The notes: generated by a model from the letters alone, not told the origin. Counted from the first letter of the stretch, positions 50,885-60,730 are shown. The stretch is DNA of 64,000 bases from JACSRF01 sp963695505 (GCA_963695505.1 CAVOGX010000016.1:81358-145357); one strand, 5' to 3'. A program made the numbers and translations.

Positions 50885-51868
50885 TTAATAAATGCTGCGG
50901 CGCATGTGCGTTAGGGCGCGCCGCTGGCTGAAGTTGGCCGCTTGAAGCAAATGGTCCATGGTCGGGTCACCGTAGGGGTAATGGACGACGATATTGCGTC
51001 GGGACATGTGCTGCAAGCGACGAATGAGCTTGGCAAGCAACGGCCGTTCTAACTGTCCGCGCCACTCCGGATGGATGCGGATGACAAGGGTGTAGGGACG
51101 GCCCCAGTCAGCGATAATGCTGGCCAGACCCGTGAGCTGCCCCTGCTTGTCTTGGACAGCCCAGGTTTCTTGCATACGGCCGTTCAAAAAATTGCGCACC
51201 GATGGCCATATTCCTTGCCGGTAAAAATCTTCGGGAACAGGCTCTGGCCAGCTTAAGTCAGGATGCAGGCTGGCGGCATCAAGTTTGTACGCTTCCTGCC
51301 ATAGCCGGCCTCGCAGCGGCTGCACACTGATAGCTAGCGAATCGGGCAAACTGGCGGCCAGGTCACGCAGCCGTGTACTGCTTGTGCGCCATTCGCTCAT
51401 GGTACCTACCTGCTCAAATTGTAAAGATTTGTAAAGATCGATAGCGTTATTATTGTCTTTGACCACTTGCAAAATAACCAAATTGCCATGCCGCGCGCGC
51501 ACCTGTTCCAATACCGCTTCCATGAGAGCCCGGGCGATGCCGCGTCGCCGAAAGTCAGGATGGACGGCGACATTGGCAATGATGTGCCGCCCCGGTATTT
51601 TGGTGGCAATGAGGGTAACATTACCCACAATTCGGCCGTTTTCCTGCCAGACGTAACCTGGCGGCAGCCGGTTGTACTGTGGATTAAGCCGCCATAAAAA
51701 TGCCGGGTTGCCGAAATTGCTGGAACGAATTGCCTGCCGGCTTTCGCGGTCCATTTTTTCGCCAAAGGCGAGTTCCAGCAGGTCCGCTACCTGAGGGATG
51801 TCCTGTTTCAGGTTGATTGGGCGAGGGCCGTTGGGTGGCCACTCTGGCGCTGAAAGGGTGATGACCAT
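50885..51868 (-). CDS. GNAT family N-acetyltransferase
   Basis: The 327-residue protein has a clear GNAT fold at about residues 20-160: VGNVTLIATKIPGRHII, the acetyl-CoA loop VHPDFRRRGIARALM, and ILQVVKDNNNAIDLYKSLQF. The C-terminal half (about 200-327) looks like a second, degenerate GNAT domain ending GDPTMDHLLQAANFSQRRAL. Two-domain GNATs often modify antibiotics, peptides or tRNA-linked substrates; the target here is unknown. It sits inside the SHOCT-like module cluster, 17 bases upstream of the small module protein, so it is probably co-transcribed. Confidence 0.85.
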   Translation of the reverse strand: MVITLSAPEWPPNGPRPINLKQDIPQVADLLELAFGEKMDRESRQAIRSSNFGNPAFLWRLNPQYNRLPPGYVWQENGRIVGNVTLIATKIPGRHIIANVAVHPDFRRRGIARALMEAVLEQVRARHGNLVILQVVKDNNNAIDLYKSLQFEQVGTMSEWRTSSTRLRDLAASLPDSLAISVQPLRGRLWQEAYKLDAASLHPDLSWPEPVPEDFYRQGIWPSVRNFLNGRMQETWAVQDKQGQLTGLASIIADWGRPYTLVIRIHPEWRGQLERPLLAKLIRRLQHMSRRNIVVHYPYGDPTMDHLLQAANFSQRRALTHMRRSIY

Positions 51869-51935
51869 AGGCGTACAGGTAGTGCGAGAACGGTGCAGAT
51901 TTCACAATTAGTTTATCCTGTAACCTTCAGACTTG

Positions 51936-51990
51936 CCACCTACCACCAATCACCCATCATCATTTCCTGTAACCAATTGCCAATCACAAA
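51936..51990. repeat. Heptameric intergenic repeat
   Basis: The spacer reads in 7-base words (CCACCTA, CCACCAA, TCACCCA, TCATCAT, then AACCAAT and TGCCAAT). It stops two bases before the adhesin-like gene's stop codon. Confidence 0.75.
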
Positions 51991-51991
51991 A

Positions 51992-53248
51992 TTACTTGTT
52001 TTCCAGTGCATCTAGCAGGGTATTAGCCTCTTCGGGTGAAATAATACCTTGCTCAACCATTTTCAATATTTTCAGTTGTTCTTCAGGCGTTGCTTTTGGT
52101 TTTGGCGGGCGCGGTGGAGCGGGCGGACGCCCCGGTCGTGGCCCGTAATGGGTGGCGCGGTGTTTTTCGGCACGGCGGCGTGCCCGTTCGGCGGCCTGTT
52201 CAGCGCGGCGGGCAGCTTGCTCAGCCTTGCGCGAAATTTTCTCGGCAATTTTTTGCGTAAAGTCTGCGCCAAACTTGCTCTCTAGTTCCACAGAGAGGCG
52301 TGATAGCTGTTCGTTAACCTGAGCATTTATCTGTGCCCCCAATCCTTCCAAGTCAAGGGTGAATTCCATGTCAGGGTCATCAGCCTGATAATGTTCCCAC
52401 TCTTCGCGAACGACATAGAGGTCTTTGAGAATGATACGGCCGTTTGCCTCTAGATTTACCACCGGCCCGCCCGTTCCAATGGTGCCCGTGAAGGAATCTT
52501 CTGATTCAACGACTTCGTCAAAAGGCAGGCGATTGAGAATGCGATTTCCTTGAGCGGTTAATTGTAAGGGTGAACTGGGGGGCCAGCGCAAGACGATATC
52601 GCCGCCGGCCTGGAAATGATGCTTACCTGCTGCCAATTCACCATAAACGCGCACGTCGCCATTGATTTCGCCGACGCTGGTCGCGCCGCTCAAAAAGCGC
52701 AAGTTTGCATCACGATGGCCATGCTTGATGCTCACGTCGCCTGTCACCTGGCGCAGGCTAATATCGCCAGCGACCGTGGCAACATCGACATCGCCATTGA
52801 CCATGCGGGCGGCCAGGTCGCCGTGGACAGTTTCCAGGCTAATGCCGCCTACGTTGCGAAAGATTGCATCGCCATTGATGGTAACGGCCGTTACCGGGCC
52901 ATTGATGTGTTTACCTGAGAGGTCGCCATGGACGGTCTCTAGCGCGGCCTGCTCAACGTTGACGAAAATGGCGTCCCCGTTAACCGTCTTGAGGCTGATA
53001 GACCCTTGTAAGTTTTTAATGATGGCGTCACCATGGACGGTCTCAACGGTCAAGTTGGCGTATTCGGGCAGCCGCAGTTGGATACGGCCGTTGCTGCTAA
53101 TTGTCAAACCCTCTTCGCCTTCTATCACTTTGACGTCATTTTCTTTAACCAGAACGGCCGTGTTATCCCACCCTTTTACAAGCAGTTCACCGGCACAAAG
53201 TGTCACGAAGATTTGGGGCGCTTTACCTAGATCAAATTCTTGAGCCAT
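51992..53248 (-). CDS. DUF4097-type beta-solenoid protein with C-terminal SHOCT-like module
   Basis: The 418-residue protein contains about 12 short repeats of the type TVNGDAIF, ETVHGDLSGKHINGP, INGDVRVYGELAAGKHHF, forming the right-handed beta stack of DUF4097/DUF4098 proteins. A helical stretch rich in Ala, Arg and Glu follows (AEKISRKAEQAARRAEQAAE). The end is the module EEQLKILKMVEQGIISPEEA plus NTLLDAL. In Firmicutes the related LiaX/YvlB senses envelope damage. No signal peptide is visible, so it is probably cytoplasmic or bound to the inner membrane face. It lies 12 bases after the 150-residue module protein. Confidence 0.83.
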   Translation of the reverse strand: MAQEFDLGKAPQIFVTLCAGELLVKGWDNTAVLVKENDVKVIEGEEGLTISSNGRIQLRLPEYANLTVETVHGDAIIKNLQGSISLKTVNGDAIFVNVEQAALETVHGDLSGKHINGPVTAVTINGDAIFRNVGGISLETVHGDLAARMVNGDVDVATVAGDISLRQVTGDVSIKHGHRDANLRFLSGATSVGEINGDVRVYGELAAGKHHFQAGGDIVLRWPPSSPLQLTAQGNRILNRLPFDEVVESEDSFTGTIGTGGPVVNLEANGRIILKDLYVVREEWEHYQADDPDMEFTLDLEGLGAQINAQVNEQLSRLSVELESKFGADFTQKIAEKISRKAEQAARRAEQAAERARRRAEKHRATHYGPRPGRPPAPPRPPKPKATPEEQLKILKMVEQGIISPEEANTLLDALENK

Positions 53249-53259
53249 TTCTTCCCCCT

Positions 53260-53712
53260 CTACTCTAAATAAATTTGGACATGCTCATTGCTTTCTTCAT
53301 TCTGCACGTCGACCAAGATGCCGCTTTCCCCATCCATCAACATGCTTTGTAATTCTTGCATATTGAAATCCATTTCTGGCGTAAAGTGACTGGCCACTGT
53401 GAAGCCAAACTTTAACATGCGAACGGGAATGTTGACGCTCACCTTGCTTTTACCCGTGTCCAAGTTGTTAACCCGCACGCGGAACCAGCTTGGGTTTTTG
53501 CCGGTTCCACTGGAAGGTTCAGCACCCATTTTTAGGGCGACAGGTTCTTCAGCAGCGGGTTCTTCAACACCAGCTTCTTTCAAGACTTCTACGTCAATTT
53601 CCGGCTCGATTGCAGCAGCCTTAGCCTGGGACAATAACGTTGCTGCTTCATCAACGTTGATCTTGCCACTGGCCAATAAATCCAAAATCTCTTTACGTTC
53701 GTCACTAGACAT
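53260..53712 (-). CDS. Module protein related to the 50484-50867 product
   Basis: The 150-residue protein begins with ERKEILDLLASGKINVDEA then ATLLSQAK, the same short helical module as its neighbours. An acidic linker (AGVEEPAAEEPVALK) follows, then the domain NPSWFRVRVNNLDTGKSKV, VNIPVRMLKFGFTVASHF and SMLMDGESGILVDVQNEESN. That domain is clearly homologous to the one at 50484-50867, so the two are paralogues made by duplication. It directly precedes the DUF4097 gene and follows the DUF2089 regulator by about 130 bases. Confidence 0.75.
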   Translation of the reverse strand: MSSDERKEILDLLASGKINVDEAATLLSQAKAAAIEPEIDVEVLKEAGVEEPAAEEPVALKMGAEPSSGTGKNPSWFRVRVNNLDTGKSKVSVNIPVRMLKFGFTVASHFTPEMDFNMQELQSMLMDGESGILVDVQNEESNEHVQIYLE

Positions 53713-53846
53713 GTTATAACCTCCATAGATCAGCAGGGATACCTATCTGCTGTATTTGGGGTGCAAGACGGCTCAAACTGCCCTTTGAGTGTATGTCTTG
53801 CACCTTTCTCTTTATAAAAGGGCAAATGGTTGATTGAGCACCATCG

Positions 53847-54227
53847 TTACCCATTGCCACGAAGCAGTTGCAATGCTTCCTCGGCAGATAAATTTCCAGA
53901 GTTGAGTTCGGCTAATATTTCTCGACGAGTCCCTTCAGATACAGGCTTATTCTCCGCTTCGCCCACTTCATACCCCATGGCATTAATAACCTCAGTCAGG
54001 CGCGCCCGCACTGCTGGATATGACATTCCTAATTCTTGCTCCACTCGGTTAATCTTTCCCTCACAGCGAACAAATAGCTCCACAAATTCCAATTGTTCCG
54101 GGGCTAACTGGTACAGCCTGCCAAGGGTGAAATGCCCCTCCAAGGTTGTGTCACAATTACGACAATGCAGTCGTGTAATAATGAGGTCGTCTTGACAGAT
54201 AGGGCATTTTCCAATTACGGGATTCAT
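53847..54227 (-). CDS. DUF2089 family regulator with zinc ribbon and SHOCT-like module
   Basis: The 126-residue protein opens with a zinc ribbon (GKCPICQDDL, HCRNCDTTLEG). A sigma-like helix-turn-helix follows (EQLEFVELFVRCEGKINRVE, QELGMSYPAVRARLTEVI), and it ends with the helical module TRREILAELNSGNLSAEEA. DUF2089 proteins are predicted transcription regulators. Being first in the block, with the same module as three downstream products, it is the likely regulator of the cluster. I chose the ATG at 54227, which has GAGGAG about ten bases upstream. Confidence 0.85.
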   Translation of the reverse strand: MNPVIGKCPICQDDLIITRLHCRNCDTTLEGHFTLGRLYQLAPEQLEFVELFVRCEGKINRVEQELGMSYPAVRARLTEVINAMGYEVGEAENKPVSEGTRREILAELNSGNLSAEEALQLLRGNG

Positions 54228-54245
54228 GAAACGATTGCTCCTCAT

Positions 54246-54465
54246 ACATTATTGAATAGGTAAAAGCCAATACGCTTTATGGCTATTAAATTATATTCAA
54301 ATCATATTAAGAAAATTGACAAAAGTCAATAGATAATCGATAAATATTCGCAATTTATTGAAAATTTCATTTTAATTACTAAATAAAATGAATAATTGTG
54401 GATTTGTTTGATATTGTAATAATTACAGACGGGGTACTTTGAAACGGAGAAAATTGTATTTTGAA
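54246..54465. other. AT-rich spacer upstream of the DUF2089 cluster
   Basis: About 220 bases of very AT-rich DNA separate the DUF2089 gene from the glycosyltransferase. No gene is visible. It probably holds the promoter of the minus-strand cluster, but I cannot fix the boxes with confidence. Confidence 0.5.
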
Positions 54466-55893
54466 TTATTTTTGGATATCGCGAATGCTGGCATAGGCTA
54501 CGTAAGTTGAACCTAAAAAAGCTGTTAAAAGTAAAAATATAGGGCCGAAATTGGCCTGATAAAAGGCAGCGGCGAGGCCAATGCCTGAATAAATGGCAAA
54601 TAAAACCTCGAATGCGATGATTGAGTCGAATGAGGACTTGTAATTAATATTGGCCAAGTTCTTGTTATTTCCTAACTTAGGTGTACGGATGAAGGGATGG
54701 CTTTTGCTGAAAAAAGCTTGCAAAACAGCGCGCACGTTGTTGGGCGTTAAGCCAACCGCCACGATGAGTGTTGCTGGCAGGTAAAGCAGGCGATGCCGCC
54801 AATCTTTGTGCAGTACTTGTTGTGCAAGAATGAATAGGAGGGGTTGACCCAGGCCTGCAATGCTAATGAGCATGAGCAGGGGGGGGAATGTGTAGTTAAG
54901 GTAGGTGAGGGGGACCTGGACTAAGAGTAGGAGGAGAAGTAGGAGATGCGTGGCGTAAGCAGACATGGACAAAATGGCGTACCAACGGGCGGTGTGGCTG
55001 TGGTTTGGGTCGTTGAGAATGGAACGGCCGTATTTCAGCAAACATTGAGTCGATCCTTTTGCCCAGCGAGCCTGCTGGGTTTTGTATGCGGTTATGCTGG
55101 AGGGTAATTCCGCGGGCGCTTCCACATCGTTCAAGAACCGAAATTCCCATTTTTTAAGCACAGCACGGGTACTCAAGCACAAGTCTTCGCAAACCGTATC
55201 ATCCAGCCACCCACCTGCATCTTCCAGGCAAGCGCGTCGCCACACCCCAGCCGCTCCATTGAACTTTGGATACAAATCAGCGCGATGACGTACGGTTTGC
55301 TCCATCGCAAAGTGTTTGTCTAATGCAATGGCCTGTACTCGGGTAAGCAAGGATTGGGCCGCGTTTAGATGTCCCCATCGGGCTTGTACCACCCCCAAAC
55401 GGGCTTCCTGGTGAAAATGGGGAATGGTTTGCAGTAAGAAATTTGGCGGGGGATGAAAATCCGCGTCGAAGATGGCAATAAATTCCCCAGAAGCAGTGTC
55501 AAGCGCTTTGGCCAATGCCCCTGCTTTATAACCTTTCCGCTCTTGACGATGGATGAGGCAGATGTCATAGCCTTGGCGTTGGTAGGTGTTGACGAGCCGG
55601 GCTGCTCTTGCGGTCGTATCGTCAGTTGAATCGTCTACTACCTGGATTTGCAATTTATCCCGAGGGTATTTCAGGGAAACGGCCGTTTCAATTAGCCGTT
55701 CTACCACATATCGTTCATTATATATAGGCAACTGCACAGTAACAGCAGGCCACAAATGCGAGGGAACCATTGGTGGTGGATACAGCGCATGCCGATGCTT
55801 CCAATAAAGCGCCAGAGTCAATAACCCCAAGAGCCCAAAAACGGACAGGCCCATGAGCGCCATTACATACAAACCGCTTAAAATGGTTATCAT
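54466..55893 (-). CDS. Family 2 glycosyltransferase, cellulose/mannan-synthase-like
   Basis: The 475-residue membrane enzyme has helices at the N-terminus (about 5-30) and four near the C-terminus. The processive GT2 motifs are complete: VQVVDDSTDDT (first Asp), IAIFDADFHPPPNF (DxD), VCEDLCLSTRA (catalytic Asp) and QQARWAKGS (QxxRW). It would polymerise or transfer sugars from UDP- or GDP-sugars across the membrane. The exact product is unknown; closest in look are glucomannan or cellulose-like synthases without a PilZ domain. Its start overlaps the DUF951 stop by four bases. Confidence 0.92.
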   Translation of the reverse strand: MITILSGLYVMALMGLSVFGLLGLLTLALYWKHRHALYPPPMVPSHLWPAVTVQLPIYNERYVVERLIETAVSLKYPRDKLQIQVVDDSTDDTTARAARLVNTYQRQGYDICLIHRQERKGYKAGALAKALDTASGEFIAIFDADFHPPPNFLLQTIPHFHQEARLGVVQARWGHLNAAQSLLTRVQAIALDKHFAMEQTVRHRADLYPKFNGAAGVWRRACLEDAGGWLDDTVCEDLCLSTRAVLKKWEFRFLNDVEAPAELPSSITAYKTQQARWAKGSTQCLLKYGRSILNDPNHSHTARWYAILSMSAYATHLLLLLLLLVQVPLTYLNYTFPPLLMLISIAGLGQPLLFILAQQVLHKDWRHRLLYLPATLIVAVGLTPNNVRAVLQAFFSKSHPFIRTPKLGNNKNLANINYKSSFDSIIAFEVLFAIYSGIGLAAAFYQANFGPIFLLLTAFLGSTYVAYASIRDIQK

Positions 55894-56093
55894 GAATTAT
55901 TGTCGACTTCGCGTTTTAGAATGGTTTTTAAGCGCTTGTTAAAAGTTCCCCGTGGTAATAGCACCCGGCGTCCACACCCCTGACAAATTAATCCAATATC
56001 AGCTCCAACCCGAACTACTTTCCATTCAAAGCTCCCACAGGGATGCTTCTTTCGTAATTGAACAATGTCGCCCAAATGAACTTCTTTATACAT
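55890..56093 (-). CDS. DUF951 small zinc-binding-like protein
   Basis: The 67-residue protein matches DUF951: LGDIVQLRKKHPCGSFEWKV, VGADIGLICQGCGRRVLLPR. Its Cys residues (CG plus CxxC) may bind a metal. The ATGA overlap couples it with the glycosyltransferase. Family members are widespread in Gram-positives and Chloroflexota and have no known function. Confidence 0.88.
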   Translation of the reverse strand: MYKEVHLGDIVQLRKKHPCGSFEWKVVRVGADIGLICQGCGRRVLLPRGTFNKRLKTILKREVDNNS

Positions 56094-56251
56094 AACGCGG
56101 AAATTAGCGCAGGAAAGCTAACTGTGCAAGTATGTTTTCCCAATGGAACGGCGACACGCGAAAATTTCTTTTACCAATTTCTTGCAAAGCACATCGATTT
56201 CAGGTATTATTCAAAGTTTGTACGTTTGCTTATTAGTTTTTGAGAATTTCT

Positions 56252-56279
56252 TTGACATATAGAAGTTTATTGATACAAT
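56252..56279 (+). promoter_or_regulatory. Sigma-70-type promoter for the rpoC-like gene
   Basis: A perfect TTGACA (56252-56257) and TACAAT (56274-56279) are separated by 16 bases. Transcription would start near 56286, leaving a leader of about 150 bases before the GTG start. Confidence 0.72.
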
Positions 56280-56315
56280 CTCTGCACTCATGTGCATGAT
56301 AAATTTGTTTACTCA

Positions 56316-56346
56316 AGAGCGTTGGCCCAAGCCAAACGCTCTTTTA
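56316..56346 (+). terminator. Leader hairpin / possible attenuator before the rpoC-like gene
   Basis: AGAGCGTT pairs with AACGCTCT around GG..CC closing bases, followed by TTTTAT. It sits between the promoter and the start codon, so it could attenuate transcription. The T-run is short. Confidence 0.5.
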
Positions 56347-56438
56347 TGTGTTTATAGATTCCTACTAAATTAGTTTGGTGGGCGAGCATGCAGTTTCAAT
56401 AGGTTTAGAGCTTTACTCTTCTTTGGGAGGTCAACTAG

Positions 56439-57911
56439 GTGGAGACAACAGATTTTCGTACGTTGCGTGTCAGCTTAGCATCCCCGGATCAAATACGTTC
56501 ATGGTCTTATGGTGAGGTTACCAAGCCGGAGACAATTAACTACCGGCGCTTGCGGCCAGAAAAAGACGGTCTATTCTGCGAGGCAATATTTGGGCCTACG
56601 CGAGATTGGCAATGTTACTGTGGTAAGTACAAAAATGTGCGTTACAAAGGCATAGTCTGCGATAAATGTGGTGTGGAAATTACTCGTTCGTCCGTACGTC
56701 GCGAACGTTTGGGGCACATTGAGTTGGCAGCTCCGGTGGCTCACGTGTGGTATACACGCCGGGTTCCCAGTTATATGGGTTTGCTTCTGAATATTTCCCG
56801 CCGGAACCTGGACCGGGTTTTATACTTTGCCCAATACGTGATCACCCATGTTGACGATGATGCACGTCAACGTGCCTTAAAACGCCTGGAGGAGGAACTC
56901 CAGGATATGGAAATGCAACTTGAAGTCAAGCTGGCGGAAAAGACAACCGAGGCTACCGGTGATGCTTCTACCAAAATGACCGAGTTGCGTACCCAATTAG
57001 AAGAATTAAATGCTTCTTTTGACGACCGTTTGTCGACAGTCACCGATGAGGTCGTGCGGGAAGCCAAGGTTATGGAACAGCGGCTGGAGAATTTGTTAGG
57101 AACGGCCGTTTCCGAAGAAATTAAGCTAGGCGGCTCCGTTATTGCTAAAAAAGGTGTCACCATTGGCCGCGAGCACGCTGCTATGGTGCAAGAAATAACC
57201 TCCGAGCGCCTCACATTAGTTCAAAAAGAAAGCGAAGAAGATCACCAGGCTGAAGTTGCGACTCTTCAACGTGAAATTGCTGAGTTACAGGCTGAACTAG
57301 ATAATGTAAACGAGGATCTGCGCGGACAGTTAGAGCAAAAACTGGTGCGCATGCGGCAGCAAGCCCAGGCAAATAAGGAGATACTCGAATCGTTGGTCCA
57401 GATGCAGTTTCTCAATGAAACTGAGTATCGAGAACTAAAAAGTAAATTTGGTAACGTGTTCCGTGCCGGTATGGGTGCTGAGGCTTTTTACGAGATCCTG
57501 AAAAATATGGACCTCGATAAACTGGCTCGGGACTTATGGCGTGAGGTGCGAACAACGCGTTCTAAACAAGCCGCTAAACGGGCTACCAAGCGTCTTCAGG
57601 TCGTTGAAGCCTTGCGGCAGAGTGGCAATCGTCCCGAATGGATGATTCTCACCGTTTTGCCCGTTATCCCGCCCGATTTACGCCCCATGGTGCAATTGGA
57701 TGGCGGTAGATTTGCTACGTCAGATCTAAACGACCTTTACCGTCGCGTTATCAACCGCAACAACCGGCTTAAGCGCCTCTTGGAACTGGGTGCGCCTGAT
57801 GTGATCGTGCGCAATGAAAAACGCATGTTGCAGGAAGCCGTAGATAGCCTCATTGACAACAGCCAACGTGGTAAAGCCCTCAGTCGTCGTGGTCGCCGTG
57901 AACTGAAATAG
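56439..57911 (+). CDS. rpoC: RNA polymerase beta' subunit, N-terminal part only (stops at 490 codons)
   Basis: The protein matches the start of bacterial beta': zipper segment (LASPDQIRSWSYGEVTKPET), zinc ribbon with Cys59, 61, 74 and 77, a long coiled insertion (about 140-330), LPVIPPDLRPMVQLDGG, and the clamp helices that bind sigma (DLYRRVINRNNRLKRLLELG). It stops after RRELK, just where SLSDMLKGKQGRFR would normally follow, and so lacks the NADFDGD active site and about 900 residues. A GGGAGG site precedes the GTG start, and a promoter lies upstream. No rpoB is adjacent. A hairpin repeat begins at the stop codon. Either a truncated copy, a split gene, or an assembly join at the repeat. 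Confidence 0.88.
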   Translation: METTDFRTLRVSLASPDQIRSWSYGEVTKPETINYRRLRPEKDGLFCEAIFGPTRDWQCYCGKYKNVRYKGIVCDKCGVEITRSSVRRERLGHIELAAPVAHVWYTRRVPSYMGLLLNISRRNLDRVLYFAQYVITHVDDDARQRALKRLEEELQDMEMQLEVKLAEKTTEATGDASTKMTELRTQLEELNASFDDRLSTVTDEVVREAKVMEQRLENLLGTAVSEEIKLGGSVIAKKGVTIGREHAAMVQEITSERLTLVQKESEEDHQAEVATLQREIAELQAELDNVNEDLRGQLEQKLVRMRQQAQANKEILESLVQMQFLNETEYRELKSKFGNVFRAGMGAEAFYEILKNMDLDKLARDLWREVRTTRSKQAAKRATKRLQVVEALRQSGNRPEWMILTVLPVIPPDLRPMVQLDGGRFATSDLNDLYRRVINRNNRLKRLLELGAPDVIVRNEKRMLQEAVDSLIDNSQRGKALSRRGRRELK

Positions 57912-57981
57912 TAACCGCGGAGAACGCGGAGAAGCGGAGAAAAACAAACAAACCCTCCGCGCTCTCCGCATCTCCGCGGTT
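57911..57981. repeat. Heptameric inverted repeat at the end of the rpoC fragment
   Basis: The spacer begins TAACCGC, GGAGAAC and ends TCTCCGC, GGTTAAA: AACCGCGGAGA and TCTCCGCGGTT are perfect complements, with further GCGGAGA/TCTCCGC words between. It forms a long GC-rich hairpin directly after the stop codon. Confidence 0.88.
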
Positions 57982-58041
57982 AAAAAATTTTCACGAATGG
58001 GAAATTATTCTTACCCCTTTCAGCGCATAATGGATTACACT

Positions 58042-58733
<692 letters not shown>

Positions 58734-58744
58734 GTGAGATAGCC

Positions 58745-60172
58745 ATGCACTCGCTGCGCCTCAAACTCATCTTCACATTTTTAATCATCAGCATAACCGG
58801 CACCTTATTGACAACGCTGATCGTGAGCTTTTATAACCAACGCGCCTTTGATCAACTGTTGCAAGAGCAAGAACATGCAGAATTGACCAGTGATCTGGAA
58901 GCGTATTATGAAAACAACGGGTCTTGGCAAGGGATAAATCGCACCCTCAATAACAGCTTGCCCTTAACTACGCCGAATCAACCCCCTGTTAGAAATGAGC
59001 CACAAGGGATGCCCGGTTCTCAACCAGACCCAGCGCCTTCTTTTGCGTTAATTGATGAAAACGGACGCATTATCATCCCCAATGGGCGCTATATGCCGGG
59101 CGACACGATTCCCCTAGATGAGTTGGCCGCTGGCATTCCGTTGGAAGTTGATGGCGTGCAAGTTGGCACTTTGCTGGTAGAGGATCTGCCCGCCGCCGCG
59201 AAATCCAGCGCAAGAAGCGTTTGCCGCGCAAACAAATCAGGCTTTGCTCATCGGGGCGCTTGGCGGAACGGCCGTTGCTGTCATCTTAGCCATCATCCTA
59301 GCCCGCACCCTCACCCGGCCGTTACAAGAATTAGCCGCCGCCAGTCGTCAGATGGCGCAAGGCAATCTGCAACAAGAAGTGCCGGTACGCACCAAAGATG
59401 AATTAGGGGAACTGGCCCTCGCCTTCAACCAGATGAGCGCCGACCTCTCCTTCGCCAACCAATCACGGCAGCAAATGACGGCCGACATTGCCCACGATTT
59501 ACGCACGCCGCTCACCGTGCTCTCTGGCTACCTGGAAGCGATGGAAGATGGCACGTTAGCACCCACGCCCGCCCGTTTGCAGATGATGCAGCAGGAAGTG
59601 GACGTGCTGATGCGACTGGTTGCCGATTTGCGCACGTTGTCTCTGGCGGATGCGGGGCAGTTGGCATTGCATAAGGAACCTGTTGATATTGTCACTTTAT
59701 TAGAGCAAGTGCAAGCGGCTTATACCCACCAGGCGCAGCAGCAAAATGTGACGATTAAGGTGGAAACGGCCGTTTCAACTTCGACCCAGCTCAGTGGAAC
59801 CAGGCTCAGGACAGGCCGTTTCAACCATCGAACTCGACAAAGCCCGAATGCGCCAAGTGCTAGACAACCTCGTCAGCAACGCCCTGCGTTACACGCCGAC
59901 AGATGGCACTGTCACCCTGGCCGCCCATTCACAAGGCGACAAACCTACAAACTCATGGTCTCCGATACAGGCGCTGGCATCCCGGAAGCGGATCTGCCCC
60001 ACATCTTCAACCGCTTCTACCGTGGCGATTCGTCTCGCCAAGAAGGACAAGGCGAATCGGGCTTGGGCTTGGCAATTGTGAAATCATTGGTGGAAGCGAA
60101 TGGATGGGGAAATTGCGGTGACTTCATCCCCAGGACTCAGGGACAACTTTTACTATTTTGCTACCTCAGTGA
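58745..60172 (+). CDS. Sensor histidine kinase paired with the OmpR regulator (several frameshifts)
   Basis: This BaeS-like kinase has an N-terminal membrane helix (LKLIFTFLIISITGTLLTTL), a short extracytoplasmic domain, a second helix (GTAVAVILAIILARTLT), HAMP, and the phosphoacceptor box MTADIAHDLRTPLTVLSGY. ATP-site motifs are LDNLVSNALRYTP, VSDTGAGIPEADLPHIFNRF and GESGLGLAIVKSLVE. Frame changes fall near 59195, 59810, 59945 and 60105-60140. Following the frames, the protein ends TTFTILLPQ at a TGA at 60172. All catalytic parts are present, so it is probably functional in the organism. Confidence 0.8.
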
Positions 60173-60306
60173 TATTCGATTCATTTAGCCTCCGAAACAT
60201 AGAAAATATCTATAATAGATATAGCTACTATTGTCTTGAAGCGCAGTAAGGTGCGTGGTATCTTGTTGGTTGTCTTTATTGGAGCTAACAGGAGAAAGTG
60301 CATCCC

Positions 60307-60726
60307 ATGTGTAAACGAATCCTATATGTTGAAGATAATCCCCGTAATATGCTGCTGGTCAGGCGAATTTTGGAAGCGGAAGGGCATGAACTGCTGGAAG
60401 CGGTTGACGGGGAGGCTGGCTGGGAAAACGGCCGTTTTCCACAAACCCAGACCTCATTCTCATGGACTTACGCTTACCCGGCGAACTGACCGGCTTTGAA
60501 CTCACCCGCCGCCTCAAAGCCCACCCCGCGTCTAGCCCACATCCCCATCGTGGCGCTGACTGCCTATGGCAACGACATGGCCGAAGAAAAAGCCCGCGCC
60601 GCTGGCTGTGCCGCCTTCCTCACCAAACCCGCCGACATCCGTGAAATCCGCGCCACCCTGCGCAAGTTTTTTGAACCGGAGCCGATATTGACAGGGGAAA
60701 CGGCCGTTCACTACGCCTACATCTAA
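60307..60726 (+). CDS. Single-domain response regulator (frameshifted)
   Basis: The receiver opens RILYVEDNPRNMLLVRRILE and continues, after a shift near 60440, with DLILMDLRLPGELTGFELTR (phosphoacceptor Asp). After another shift near 60525 come IPIVALTAYGNDMAEE and AAFLTKPADIREI. It has no output domain, so it acts like a CheY/DivK-type relay. Because the kinase stop is about 135 bases upstream, it may belong to the same phosphorelay. As written, no single frame spans it. Confidence 0.78.
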
Positions 60727-60730
60727 TCGT

